Source: an uncultured Clostridia bacterium
GTDB taxonomy: Bacteria > Bacillota > Clostridia > TANB77 > CAG-508
Direction of reading: 5' to 3'
Assembly (NCBI GenBank): GCA_944393385.1
Contig: CALYAA010000020.1
Coordinates: forward strand, 1-38,240
Length of the DNA stretch: 38,240 bases
This document shows positions 24,270 to 32,502 of the stretch, one piece after another (the stretch's first letter is position 1; each line of letters starts with the position of its first letter). The position numbers were made by a program, and so were the translations under genes. Below the pieces are notes generated by a model that worked only from the letters and a program-made list of their open reading frames with translations, had not been told where the DNA came from and made no database searches.

Positions 24270-25325
24270 CTATATCATCAAATCAAAATTAAAAAATATA
24301 AAATTTTTTAAAAATAAAAAAGTATAAAATGCAGAAAAACATGCATGTAATATTTTACCTATTATATATGGCTTTATAGATAAATCTGTTTTTGAAATTA
24401 CACTCCATACTTGAAGTAAAACAGAAATCCCACCAAATCCTAATAAGAATGATGCTATAATTATATTAATTGATATTTTTTTCTCTGGTATTGTACATAT
24501 AATATTTAATCCATTAGTTAATTCAATGATTCCAGAAATAAATCCAGTAGCAAATTCTGATGGAATTTTTAAAAATTTAAATATTGGTTCAATACAAGCA
24601 CTTATTATATTAAGAAAATTACTTTTTTCCATTATTGATAAAATTACTGAAAATAAAACTACAAACCCACCAATTAAAAGAATAGTATTAATTGAATTTG
24701 TAATGCTACTTCCAATTACTCCACCTAAATTAGAAAAAGTAATTTCATTTGTAGGTTTAGAACTAAATTTATTAATATTTATTTCCTTTTTAGACTTATA
24801 TTTCCAAAATCTAAATAAAAATCCAACAGTAAGTGAAGCAAGTATATGAGTAATTAAAAGTAAAAATCCTATTGTGGAATTACCAAACATAACAATTCCA
24901 ACACTTCCAATTATAAATAAAGGACCAGAATTATTAGTAAAGCTTAATAATCTCTCACATTCTTCTTTTGTACAAACATTATTTCTTCTAAAATTAGCAG
25001 CAATTTTAGCACCCATAGGGTAACCACTTATAATTCCCATAATTAAAGCAAAACTGCCTTCTCCTCTAATATTAAAAATAGGTTTCATAAATTTATTTAG
25101 AATTTTACCTAAATAATATATAAAATTTGTATGTGAGAGTAATTCTGTTGCAACAAAAAATGGAAATAGAGAAGGAACAATAGAATTTGCCCATAAAATA
25201 AGTCCACTCTTTGCAGCTACAAGATTTGTATTAGAAAAAACAGCCAGACACACTGTAAAAAGAATTAAAATAAGAGGCAATATTAATTGTTTTAATTTTA
25301 TAATATAGAAATTACATTTCTTCAT
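24270..25325 (-). CDS. ylbJ: sporulation integral membrane protein YlbJ
   Basis: This 351-aa protein has about eight membrane helices and the nucleoside-transporter-like gate fold of the YlbJ family. It has SGLILWANSIVPSLFPFFVA near the N-terminus, MGIISGYPMGAKIAANFRR and LLSFTNNSGPLFIIGSVGI in the middle, and GFISGIIELTNGLNII later; these are family hallmarks. In B. subtilis ylbJ is a sigma-E gene needed for proper spore coat/cortex formation. The start at 25325 has AAAGGG in front. It converges on dps and is the only large minus-strand gene of the window. A terminator could be supplied by hairpins of repeat copy B. Confidence 0.93.
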   Translation of the reverse strand: MKKCNFYIIKLKQLILPLILILFTVCLAVFSNTNLVAAKSGLILWANSIVPSLFPFFVATELLSHTNFIYYLGKILNKFMKPIFNIRGEGSFALIMGIISGYPMGAKIAANFRRNNVCTKEECERLLSFTNNSGPLFIIGSVGIVMFGNSTIGFLLLITHILASLTVGFLFRFWKYKSKKEININKFSSKPTNEITFSNLGGVIGSSITNSINTILLIGGFVVLFSVILSIMEKSNFLNIISACIEPIFKFLKIPSEFATGFISGIIELTNGLNIICTIPEKKISINIIIASFLLGFGGISVLLQVWSVISKTDLSIKPYIIGKILHACFSAFYTFLFLKNFIFFNFDLMI

Positions 25326-25488
25326 ATAAATCCCTTTCTTTTTTAAATAAAGTTAAATTTTCTAGTTAAGTTGCATAATAAAAAATATGCTTTTATACAA
25401 AAAATATGATATTTAGTAGTGTCAAAAGCGGTAAAATGTAATGGTTTTATTTTTAACAAAAAAATGTTCGAAAAATTTATAAAAACTA

Positions 25489-25517
25489 TTGACAATTTAT
25501 GAAATAAGATATAAAAT
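25489..25517 (+). promoter_or_regulatory. sigma-A promoter of the YgjP-like gene
   Basis: A consensus -35 TTGACA (25489-25494) and -10 TAAAAT (25512-25517) have 17-bp spacing. It is one of the best promoters in the window. Confidence 0.8.
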
Positions 25518-25532
25518 AGGTTTATCAAAAAA

Positions 25533-25546
25533 CGAACAAGAGTTCA
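25533..25546 (+). promoter_or_regulatory. possible LexA (SOS) box
   Basis: CGAAC-AAGA-GTTCA matches the Gram-positive LexA consensus CGAACnnnnGTTCG at nine of ten fixed positions. It lies just downstream of the -10, where a repressor would block transcription. No lexA gene is in the window. Confidence 0.35.
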
Positions 25547-25566
25547 AAATATAAGGAGGAAAAAAG

Positions 25567-26256
25567 ATGAGTATATTTGGAAAGAAAAACAATATTATAA
25601 CATATACAGTAAATAAAGCCGTAAACAAAGAAATGTATATAACAATACAAAATGGAGAAGTAGTAGTTAATGCACCATGGTATTTTAGTTCAAGTAAAAT
25701 CCAAGCAGCAGTTGAAGAAAAGAAAAACTGGATATTAAGTAAAATAAACGAATATGAAAAACAAAACATCCCAAATATACAATCTGTAAAAATATTTGGA
25801 AAGAATTATGACATAAAAGTATTATATCAAAATATAGTTACTCCAGAATTAAATTTAGAAGAAAATTATGAAATAAAAATAATATTACCGATGAAATATA
25901 AGAAAATTGGAAATGAACAAATCTTAAAAATATCTATTGAAAAAATGTATCAACAAATAGCAAATACACAAATAGATAATATAATGGAAAAAATAAGATT
26001 AATGCTTGAAATAGCACCAGAAGAATATTCAATAGAAAAACTAGATGGAGAACTTGCAAAATGTGTTGGTGGAAATAAAATATTAATTAATCCAGAACTA
26101 ATGCAATTTAAAAAAGAAATAATTGAATATGTAATTGCACATGAATTTTGCCACATCAAATACAAAACACATTGCAAAAGCTTTAATGACATGTTAGAAA
26201 AAAACTTTGAAAACTATGTAAAAATAGAAAAAGAATTAAGCGGATATAAATTTTAA
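25567..26256 (+). CDS. YgjP-like zinc metallopeptidase domain protein
   Basis: This 229-aa cytoplasmic protein has an N-terminal ~150-residue region of beta hairpins and helices (VVVNAPWYFSSSKIQAAVEE). The M48-related YgjP/DUF45 core follows: AHEFCHIKYKTHCKSF gives the HExxH zinc motif (His192, Glu193, His196), with a probable third ligand His202. The usual RWGSCS segment of the family is replaced by AKCVGGNKILINPEL. Members are related to SprT/WLM DNA-protein crosslink proteases, but their substrate is unknown. The gene stands alone with a strong promoter, a possible LexA box, the site AAGGAGG, and a terminator overlapping its stop. A DNA-damage role is inference. Confidence 0.85.
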   Translation: MSIFGKKNNIITYTVNKAVNKEMYITIQNGEVVVNAPWYFSSSKIQAAVEEKKNWILSKINEYEKQNIPNIQSVKIFGKNYDIKVLYQNIVTPELNLEENYEIKIILPMKYKKIGNEQILKISIEKMYQQIANTQIDNIMEKIRLMLEIAPEEYSIEKLDGELAKCVGGNKILINPELMQFKKEIIEYVIAHEFCHIKYKTHCKSFNDMLEKNFENYVKIEKELSGYKF

Positions 26257-26270
26257 TATCCGCTTCTTTA
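26238..26270 (+). terminator. terminator overlapping the end of the YgjP-like gene
   Basis: AAGCGGATAT (26238-26247) and ATATCCGCTT (26256-26265) form a 10-bp stem, followed by CTTT. The left arm encodes the protein's last residues (SGYKF). Confidence 0.75.
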
Positions 26271-26349
26271 AAAAAGTATTATAATTGTTATGCTAAGTTA
26301 GCTAAGGGCATAGTAAAAATTTTTTATCTTGCAACATTAACAATTTGTG

Positions 26350-26378
26350 TTGCAAATTTTAAATAAATATGCTAATAT
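26350..26378 (+). promoter_or_regulatory. promoter of tRNA-Gln
   Basis: The -35 TTGCAA (26350-26355), 17-bp spacer and -10 TAATAT (26373-26378) come with TGC before the -10. The -35 is the right arm of an inverted repeat TTGCAACA (26329-26336)/TGTTGCAA (26348-26355). Confidence 0.8.
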
Positions 26379-26407
26379 AAAAGTGTTGAAATATTATATA
26401 GGTATAT

Positions 26408-26482
26408 TGGGGCATCGCCAAGCGGTAAGGCATCGGACTCTGACTCCGACATTCCTGTGTTCGAATCACAGTGCCCCAGCCA
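26408..26482 (+). tRNA. tRNA-Gln (anticodon CTG), CCA encoded
   Basis: A 75-nt cloverleaf is visible. Acceptor TGGGGCA (26408-26414) pairs with TGCCCCA (26472-26478), discriminator G, then CCA. The anticodon stem-loop is TCGGA-CTCTGAC-TCCGA with CTG at 34-36. The T arm has GTTCGAATC. The U1-A72 pair is the tRNA-Gln hallmark, in agreement with the anticodon. It reads CAG, a minor codon in this AT-rich genome. Confidence 0.95.
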
Positions 26483-26493
26483 ATAAAAAAGAT

Positions 26494-26520
26494 AGCCAAC
26501 ACAAAAAAGTGTTGGCTTTG
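26494..26520. terminator. terminator between tRNA-Gln and the minus-strand orphan gene
   Basis: AGCCAACAC (26494-26502) and GTGTTGGCT (26509-26517) form a 9-bp stem. On the minus strand it is followed by a long T-rich run (ATCTTTTTTA), so it mainly ends the 26534-26908 gene. On the plus strand the T run is short. Confidence 0.75.
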
Positions 26521-26533
26521 AAAATGTTAGTTC

Positions 26534-26908
26534 TTAATTTTTAATTTCCTCATATGTGTATATTGCAATTGCTTCAAATTGACTGTTAAGCAAATTGATA
26601 AAATCAGAGAAGTTTATCACTCTACTTAAACATTTTTTAATCCTACATTGGGGAAGAGTAGTATAACGAGTTTCCAAGTCAAGTAAATCAAAATCTTCTT
26701 GATTAAGTGCTATTCTATAAAAAGATTTATCTTTTTGGTCATAGCGGAAAAGCAGTCTATCAGTATTGCAACTTCTTTCTACTTTGATAACAATTTCCTC
26801 CAAGCTTTTTGCAGTACTAAGAACCTGTAGGGAATCTGTTTTACCAAATTTAAAGTAATTTTTTTCTTTTAAAGCTTGGTAAAGTAATTCCTTGTCAGAT
26901 ATTTTCAT
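26534..26908 (-). CDS. orphan small cytoplasmic protein, unknown function
   Basis: This 124-aa soluble protein begins MKISDKELLYQALKEKNYFK. It contains LLFRYDQKDKSFYRIALNQE and a C-terminal FEAIAIYTYEEIKN. No signal peptide, membrane helix or known motif is seen, though Cys residues cluster near CRIKKCLS. The start at 26908 is chosen because AAAGGAG lies 7-8 bases upstream; the longer frame to 26974 has none. Like the 10439-10783 gene it is an isolated minus-strand gene with its own strong promoter, a hairpin at the mRNA start and a terminator. The two proteins are not obviously related. Confidence 0.7.
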   Translation of the reverse strand: MKISDKELLYQALKEKNYFKFGKTDSLQVLSTAKSLEEIVIKVERSCNTDRLLFRYDQKDKSFYRIALNQEDFDLLDLETRYTTLPQCRIKKCLSRVINFSDFINLLNSQFEAIAIYTYEEIKN

Positions 26909-26941
26909 GTATTCTCCTTTCAAACTTGAAAAAGTATATAC

Positions 26942-26959
26942 AGTTGTCAATAGACAACT
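26942..26959 (-). promoter_or_regulatory. 5'-end hairpin of the 26534-26908 transcript
   Basis: AGTTGTC (26942-26948) and GACAACT (26953-26959) form a 7-bp stem with a 4-base loop, right at the predicted transcription start. It could protect the mRNA end or be a regulator site. Confidence 0.5.
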
Positions 26960-26964
26960 ACATA

Positions 26965-26993
26965 ATTTTACCACAAATTATATAAAAAGTAAA
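26965..26993 (-). promoter_or_regulatory. sigma-A promoter of the second minus-strand orphan gene
   Basis: On the minus strand the -35 TTTACT (26993-26988) and -10 TAAAAT (26970-26965) have 17-bp spacing. TTTGTGGTA (26977-26969) overlaps the start of the -10, as in the other orphan gene. Confidence 0.65.
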
Positions 26994-27096
26994 GAAAAAA
27001 TATCATTTCTATTTACCACACAATAAATTATTAAAAAATTTAGTTGTTAATTGTAACAAATATCTTTAATGAAATATCTTTTTTTACATAAAACAC

Positions 27097-27125
27097 TTGT
27101 AAAATTTATATAATTAGTGTAAAAT
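27097..27125 (+). promoter_or_regulatory. promoter of the FemX-like gene
   Basis: The -35 TTGTAA (27097-27102) and -10 TAAAAT (27120-27125) have 17-bp spacing, about 65 nt ahead of the start codon. Confidence 0.6.
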
Positions 27126-27190
27126 AATCGTGAAAAGTAAACAATAATTATAAATAAAATAAATATAGACAAAAATGAAAGGAAAACAAA

Positions 27191-28255
27191 ATGAGGATAG
27201 TAACAGATGAGAAAGATAGAAAAGCATATAAAGAATTTCTGGAAAAGCATGAGAGGTGTAATTTCCAACAATCACCAGAATGGGCAAAAGTAAAAGAAAA
27301 CTGGAAAAATGAAATTGTACTTGCAGAAGATGAAAGTGGCAAAATAATAGGAGCAATTAGTATACTTATAAGAAAAATACCTATTTTTGGTAATATAATG
27401 TACTCTTCGAGAGGCCCAACATGTGATATACATGATATAACAGTTATAAAACAATTAACAGATGGAATAAAAGAATTAGCAAAAAAATATAAAGCAATTG
27501 TATTTAGTGCAGAGCCAGATATTTTAAGTAGTGATGAAGAATACAAGAAAATAGTAACAAATTTAGGATATAGAATAAAAGATGATGCAAAAAATTTTAG
27601 AGAAGAAATTCAACCAAGATATGTATTTAGATTAGATATAAAAGATAAAACAGAGGATGAGATTTTTGCAGGATTTCATTCAAAAACGAGATATAATGTA
27701 CGTCTAGCAATAAAAAAAGGAGTAGAAATAAGAGAAGGCACAAGAGAAGATTTAAAAGATTTTCATAAAATAATGGTAGAAACTGGTGCAAGAGATGGAT
27801 TTATTGTTAGATCTCTATCTTATTTTGAAAAAATGTATGATGAAATGGCACCAGAACATATGAAATTATTGATGGCTTATTACGATGGTAAACCTATTTC
27901 AGGAGTAATTCCAATTTTTTATGGTAATAAAACATGGTATTTATATGGTGCAAGTAGTAATGAACACAGAAACTTAATGCCTAATTATTTATTACAGTGG
28001 GAAATGATAAAAATGGCAATTGCCAGAAAAGATGATATTTATGATTTTAGAGGAGTTTCTGGAGTTGTTGATGAAAATCATCCTCAATATGGATTATATA
28101 GATTTAAAAAAGGATTTGGAGCAACATTTACAGAATTTGTAGGAGAAGTTTATATACCATTTAAGCCAATTACTTATTCATTATATAAGTTCTCTGAAAA
28201 AACATTTAGAAATTTAAGAGCTTTAAAAGCAAAACTAAAAAATAAAAAACACTAA
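27191..28255 (+). CDS. FemX/FemAB-type peptidoglycan bridge aminoacyltransferase
   Basis: This 354-aa cytoplasmic protein has the tandem GNAT-like fold of the FemABX family, which adds an amino acid from aminoacyl-tRNA to lipid II to build the peptide cross-bridge. It shows FQQSPEWAKVKENW near the N-terminus. GFHSKTRYNVRLAIKKGVEI and ISGVIPIFYGNKTWYLYGAS follow. YRFKKGFGATFTEFVGE near the C-terminus is the family end signature. No coiled-coil insertion is seen, so it is closer to FemX than FemA/B. Alanine racemase lies immediately downstream. The amino acid added is not known. Confidence 0.9.
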   Translation: MRIVTDEKDRKAYKEFLEKHERCNFQQSPEWAKVKENWKNEIVLAEDESGKIIGAISILIRKIPIFGNIMYSSRGPTCDIHDITVIKQLTDGIKELAKKYKAIVFSAEPDILSSDEEYKKIVTNLGYRIKDDAKNFREEIQPRYVFRLDIKDKTEDEIFAGFHSKTRYNVRLAIKKGVEIREGTREDLKDFHKIMVETGARDGFIVRSLSYFEKMYDEMAPEHMKLLMAYYDGKPISGVIPIFYGNKTWYLYGASSNEHRNLMPNYLLQWEMIKMAIARKDDIYDFRGVSGVVDENHPQYGLYRFKKGFGATFTEFVGEVYIPFKPITYSLYKFSEKTFRNLRALKAKLKNKKH

Positions 28256-28327
28256 AAATCAGCTATAAATTATAATTTTTAATAATTAAAATCGTCTGCA
28301 TAGATAATAGTGAGAGGAAGAACGAGA

Positions 28328-29443
28328 TTGAAAGAATTATTAGTAGAAAAAGACAAAATAAAACATAATTTAAAAATCATAAAAAAAATTATTGATTCTG
28401 ATGGAAAAAATGATAATGGAGAAAAAGTAAAAATAATTGCTGTTGTTAAAGGAAATGGTTATGGGCTTGGACTTGTGCAATATTCTAAATTTTTAATTGA
28501 TAATGGAATAAAAATAATTGCTGTTGCAACAGTAGAAGAAGCTATACAATTAAGAAAAGCTGGGATAAAAGAAGATATTTTAATGATGTCATCAACAGCA
28601 GTAAAAGAAGATATTCAAAAAATGCTTGATAATAACATTATATTAACAATAGGCTCTAAAGAAGCTGGTGATGCAGTAAATGATTTGTCTAAAACAAAAA
28701 AAGCAAGAGTACATTTAAAAATTGATACAGGTTTTGGAAGATATGGTTTTATTTATTCTGATGAAGAAAAAATGATAGAATATATAAAAAGTTGGAATAA
28801 TATAAAAATAGAAGGTGCTTTTTCTCACTTTTCAATTGCTTTTTTTGGAAATGGAAAAGAAACACAATTACAATTTAATAGGTTTTTAAAATGTGTAGAA
28901 ACTCTAAAGTTAAATAATATAGAAACTGGCATGTTGCATATATGTAATTCTTCTGCATTTTTACGATTTAAAGAGATGCATTTAAATGCTGTAAGAATTG
29001 GTTCAGCACTTCTAGGAAGACTTTCTATTCCAAATGTCTGGGGATTTAAAAAAGTAGGAATTTTGAGATCTAATGTTTCAGAAATAAAAACATTGCCAAA
29101 AGGATATAATATTGGATATTCAAATTCATTTAAAACAAAAAAAGAAACAAAAGTAGCTATTATTCCATGTGGATATGCAGACGGATTTAATGTAGTTGTT
29201 GATAAGGACATGTATAGAAAAATAGATAAAATAAGGTATATTGTTAGAGATGTAAAAAATCTATTTAAAAAACAGGGAATATTTGTTATGATAAATGGAG
29301 AAAAATGTAAGGTTTTAGGTAGACTTGGAATGTATCATGTAACTGTTGATATATCTGGAAAAGATATAGATATAGGAGAAGAAGTTCTTTTTGAAGTAAG
29401 TCCAATATTTGTTAATAGCGAAATTAGTAGAGAATATATTTAA
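28328..29443 (+). CDS. alr: alanine racemase
   Basis: Alanine racemase makes D-alanine for peptidoglycan with pyridoxal phosphate. The 371-aa protein has the PLP lysine Lys41 in AVVKGNGYGLG, a variant of the usual VKANAYGHG. The barrel segment contains HLKIDTGFGRYGF. The C-terminal beta domain contains GYNIGYSNSF with the catalytic Tyr region, and ends VLFEVSPIF. The start is probably TTG at 28328 with AGAGGAAG 8-9 bases ahead. A GTG at 28310 would add six residues but has no ribosome site. Together with FemX upstream it forms a cell-wall gene pair. Confidence 0.9.
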   Translation: MKELLVEKDKIKHNLKIIKKIIDSDGKNDNGEKVKIIAVVKGNGYGLGLVQYSKFLIDNGIKIIAVATVEEAIQLRKAGIKEDILMMSSTAVKEDIQKMLDNNIILTIGSKEAGDAVNDLSKTKKARVHLKIDTGFGRYGFIYSDEEKMIEYIKSWNNIKIEGAFSHFSIAFFGNGKETQLQFNRFLKCVETLKLNNIETGMLHICNSSAFLRFKEMHLNAVRIGSALLGRLSIPNVWGFKKVGILRSNVSEIKTLPKGYNIGYSNSFKTKKETKVAIIPCGYADGFNVVVDKDMYRKIDKIRYIVRDVKNLFKKQGIFVMINGEKCKVLGRLGMYHVTVDISGKDIDIGEEVLFEVSPIFVNSEISREYI

Positions 29444-29484
29444 AACGAATTAAAATGTGAGGGATGTTGATTATAAAAGATTAA

Positions 29485-29510
29485 TAAAAATTTTGCTTAA
29501 AAAATTTTTA
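29485..29510 (+). terminator. possible weak terminator after alr
   Basis: TAAAAATTTT (29485-29494) and AAAATTTTTA (29501-29510) form a 10-bp all-AT stem with loop GCTTAA. It is weak because no GC pairs are present. Confidence 0.3.
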
Positions 29511-29568
29511 TATAATTCAAGTATAAATTTTAGCCAAATTAAAGCATTAGGAAGGAAAGATATAGAAA

Positions 29569-30627
29569 ATGAAAAATGATGAAGAAATTGTAAATATAGG
29601 ATTTTTTAAAAAAGTTTGGTATTCTATAACAAAATTTGAAAAATATCCAGAAATGGCAACAGAGGGATTTGGAAGAGCATTTAAATATTTAATTATTTTA
29701 AGTGCTTTTGTTACTATATGTATGACAATTGGTTCTACAGTATCCATGAGAAATTTGGTTTTTCAATTAGCAGATTATATTCAAAATAATATTCCTGAAT
29801 TCACATATGAAGATGGAAATATTCAAATGAATTTGAGTGAACCAATTTTTATTGAAAATGTACCTTATGATGGAGTTGACAGAATTATAATTAATCCTTT
29901 ATTAGAAAATAATGAAGAAAAAGCTTTATTCCAAGAACAAAATGACAAGAATGGAATTACAATATATTTCTTTAAAAACCAAATCGTTATTAGAACAAAA
30001 ACTGATGAAATAGAAGCAAATGTTAGTCCGTATACATACCAGGACTTTATTAGAAGTTATGTAGGAGAAGATATAAAAACATTTAACAAAGCTCAATTAA
30101 TAGAATTTATGCGTGGTTCAGAAATGAATAGCTTTTATTTAAATTATTTTGTTTCTGCATTTTTATCATTTTTAATAGCTGAAATTTTGGTAATGGCTGT
30201 TAATGCTTTAGAAATAGCTATATTTGGATGGTTGACAACAGTTATTACAAGAATAAAAATAAGATTTGTAGCAATATACAATATGGCAGTTTATGCATTA
30301 ACTTTACCAACAATATTAAATATGATATATATAATAATAAATTTATTTATAACTTTTACAATAACATACTTCCAAGTAGCTTATATAACTATAGCATATA
30401 TATATTTAGCAACAGTTATTTTCTTGTTAAAAGATGATTTAATAAAAAGAATGCAAGAAGTTGAAAAAATAAAAAAAGAGCAAGAAAAAGTTAGACAAGA
30501 AATTAAAAACCAAGAAAATGAAGATGAACCAACTGTTGAGCCAAGAAATCCAGTAGATGATGAAAAGAAAAAAGATGATAATAAAGAAAAACCTGATGGG
30601 AAAGAAACTAATGGCTCTGAAGCCTAA
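29569..30627 (+). CDS. DUF1189-like multi-pass membrane protein
   Basis: This 352-aa protein has the DUF1189 layout. A short cytoplasmic start, FFKKVWYSITKFEKYPEMATEG, is followed by a helix at about 43-65. An extracytoplasmic domain of ~120 residues (containing NVPYDGVDRIIINPL) comes next, then four helices (about residues 195-285). The tail is a charged coil rich in Lys/Glu/Asp. The family has no established biochemical role. It precedes ftsH by 30 nt and is probably in one operon with it. The acidic-basic tail is low complexity and may bind partners. The ribosome site is GAAGGAAAG. Confidence 0.75.
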   Translation: MKNDEEIVNIGFFKKVWYSITKFEKYPEMATEGFGRAFKYLIILSAFVTICMTIGSTVSMRNLVFQLADYIQNNIPEFTYEDGNIQMNLSEPIFIENVPYDGVDRIIINPLLENNEEKALFQEQNDKNGITIYFFKNQIVIRTKTDEIEANVSPYTYQDFIRSYVGEDIKTFNKAQLIEFMRGSEMNSFYLNYFVSAFLSFLIAEILVMAVNALEIAIFGWLTTVITRIKIRFVAIYNMAVYALTLPTILNMIYIIINLFITFTITYFQVAYITIAYIYLATVIFLLKDDLIKRMQEVEKIKKEQEKVRQEIKNQENEDEPTVEPRNPVDDEKKKDDNKEKPDGKETNGSEA

Positions 30628-30657
30628 TCTTACAGGAAGAAAGGAATGAAATAAAAA

Positions 30658-32481
30658 ATGAGTAAAGACAAAAAACATCAAGATTCAAACAAGCAAAAGA
30701 AAAAAGAGGAAACATCAAAATTAATTTTATTAATAATTCTTTTAGTAGTTTTAATTGCTGTAACCGCTATACTAATTATATACCAACAAAAAAATAAAGA
30801 TAAAGAGGATGAAAATGTACTTGCATATACTGAATTAATTAAAGAAATTCAAAACAAAAATGTTGAAGAAATAGAAATGACAGTTGGAAGTACAACATTA
30901 AAAGTAAAACTAAAAGAAGTAGAAGAAGAAAAGAAAGCTATTATTCCAAACACACAAGTTTTTATGGAATTAATACAAAATCAAGCTTTAGAAGGAAATG
31001 AAATAAAATTAACCCAAAAACCACAAAGTATATTAGCACAAATTCCATCTTATTTCTTTTCTTTATTACCAACAGCCATTATGTTAGCATTATTTATTAT
31101 GATATTTAAAATGCAAGGACTTGGCGAAAAAGGACAAGTATATGAAGATACAGAAAGAAGCACAAAAGTAACATTTGAAGACATTGCTGGTTTAGATGAA
31201 GAAAAAGAGGAATTAAAAGAAATTGTTGAATTTTTAAAGCAACCAAAACAATTTACAGAAATGGGAGCAAAAATTCCAAAAGGTGTTTTATTATATGGTA
31301 AACCAGGAACAGGAAAAACATTAATTGCAAAAGCTATAGCAGGTGAAGCAAATGTGCCATTTATTTCTATGAGTGGATCAGAATTTATAGAAATGTTTGC
31401 AGGACTTGGAGCTTCAAGAGTTAGAAAATTATTCGATAAAGCTAGAAAATTATCACCATGTATTGTATTTATAGATGAAATTGATGCTATAGGTTCAAGA
31501 AGAACAAGTAATAATGGTGCAGAAACAGAAAACAATCAAACATTAAATCAATTACTTGTTGAAATGGATGGTTTTTCATCAGAAGAGACAATAATAGTTT
31601 TAGCTGCAACTAATAGACCAGAGATGTTAGATAAAGCATTGTTAAGACCTGGAAGATTTGATAGACAAATTACAATTCCATCTCCAGATATAGTTGGAAG
31701 AGAAGAAATATTAAAAATTCACTCAAGAGATAAAAAACTTTCAGAAGATGTTTCTTTACACAGTATAGCAGAAGATACAGCTGGTTTTACTGGAGCAGAA
31801 TTAGCTAATATTTTAAATGAATCAGCAATTATAGCAACAAAAAAACAACATAGTGCAATTACAAGTGATGACCTAGATGAAGCTGTAAAAAAGGTTACTG
31901 TTGGACTTGAAAAAACAAGTAGAAAAACTTCAGATAAAGATAAAAAATTGACAGCATATCATGAAGCCGGACATGCAATAGTAAGTCAATTTTTACCAAC
32001 ACAAACAGCAGTTAAAGAAGTATCTATTGTTCCAAGAGGTGTTGCAGGTGGTTATACAATGTATAAGTCTAATGAAGATAAGTACTTTATATCAAGAACA
32101 GAAATGGAAGAAAAACTTGTTGCATTATTAGGAGGACGTGCAGCTGAAAAACTAGTTTTAAATGACATTTCAACAGGAGCAAGTAATGATATAGAAGTTG
32201 CAACAAATATTGCAAAAGATATGGTAACTGTTTATGGAATGAGTGATATAATAGGTCCTATATGTTTAAAAGATAGTGAAGGAAACTTTGAATATCAATT
32301 ACTTGGAAACAATATGGAAGATGTTGTAGGGCAAGAGGTAAAAAAACTTATTGATACAGCATATCAAAAAGCTCAACAAATTTTATTGCAGAATATGAAT
32401 TTATTACATGCAATTGCTTCTGAGCTAATAGCAAAAGAAAAAATTAATGAAGAAGAATTTAACAAATTCTTTAATATGTAG
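30658..32481 (+). CDS. ftsH: ATP-dependent zinc metalloprotease FtsH
   Basis: FtsH is a hexameric membrane AAA+ protease that degrades misfolded and regulatory proteins. The 607-aa protein has two membrane helices (about 21-42 and 132-151) flanking a small outer domain. The AAA domain has Walker A GKPGTGKT (214-221) and Walker B IVFIDE (269-274). The second region of homology, ATNRPEMLDKALLRPGRFDR, includes the arginine fingers. The protease site HEAGH is at 435-439. The substrate-gripping loop is EMFAG rather than the common EMFVG. The protein ends soon after the catalytic domain and lacks the long charged tail of some homologues. The ribosome site is AAGGAATG. Confidence 0.97.
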   Translation: MSKDKKHQDSNKQKKKEETSKLILLIILLVVLIAVTAILIIYQQKNKDKEDENVLAYTELIKEIQNKNVEEIEMTVGSTTLKVKLKEVEEEKKAIIPNTQVFMELIQNQALEGNEIKLTQKPQSILAQIPSYFFSLLPTAIMLALFIMIFKMQGLGEKGQVYEDTERSTKVTFEDIAGLDEEKEELKEIVEFLKQPKQFTEMGAKIPKGVLLYGKPGTGKTLIAKAIAGEANVPFISMSGSEFIEMFAGLGASRVRKLFDKARKLSPCIVFIDEIDAIGSRRTSNNGAETENNQTLNQLLVEMDGFSSEETIIVLAATNRPEMLDKALLRPGRFDRQITIPSPDIVGREEILKIHSRDKKLSEDVSLHSIAEDTAGFTGAELANILNESAIIATKKQHSAITSDDLDEAVKKVTVGLEKTSRKTSDKDKKLTAYHEAGHAIVSQFLPTQTAVKEVSIVPRGVAGGYTMYKSNEDKYFISRTEMEEKLVALLGGRAAEKLVLNDISTGASNDIEVATNIAKDMVTVYGMSDIIGPICLKDSEGNFEYQLLGNNMEDVVGQEVKKLIDTAYQKAQQILLQNMNLLHAIASELIAKEKINEEEFNKFFNM

Positions 32482-32502
32482 AAAGAAAAGGAGAAACGAA
32501 GG

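Noticed and set aside
24526..24849. Plus-strand open frame inside ylbJ
   Set aside because: Antisense to a clear YlbJ coding sequence, without a ribosome site.
26347..26544. Open frame across tRNA-Gln
   Set aside because: It overlaps the tRNA promoter, tRNA and terminator; chance frame.
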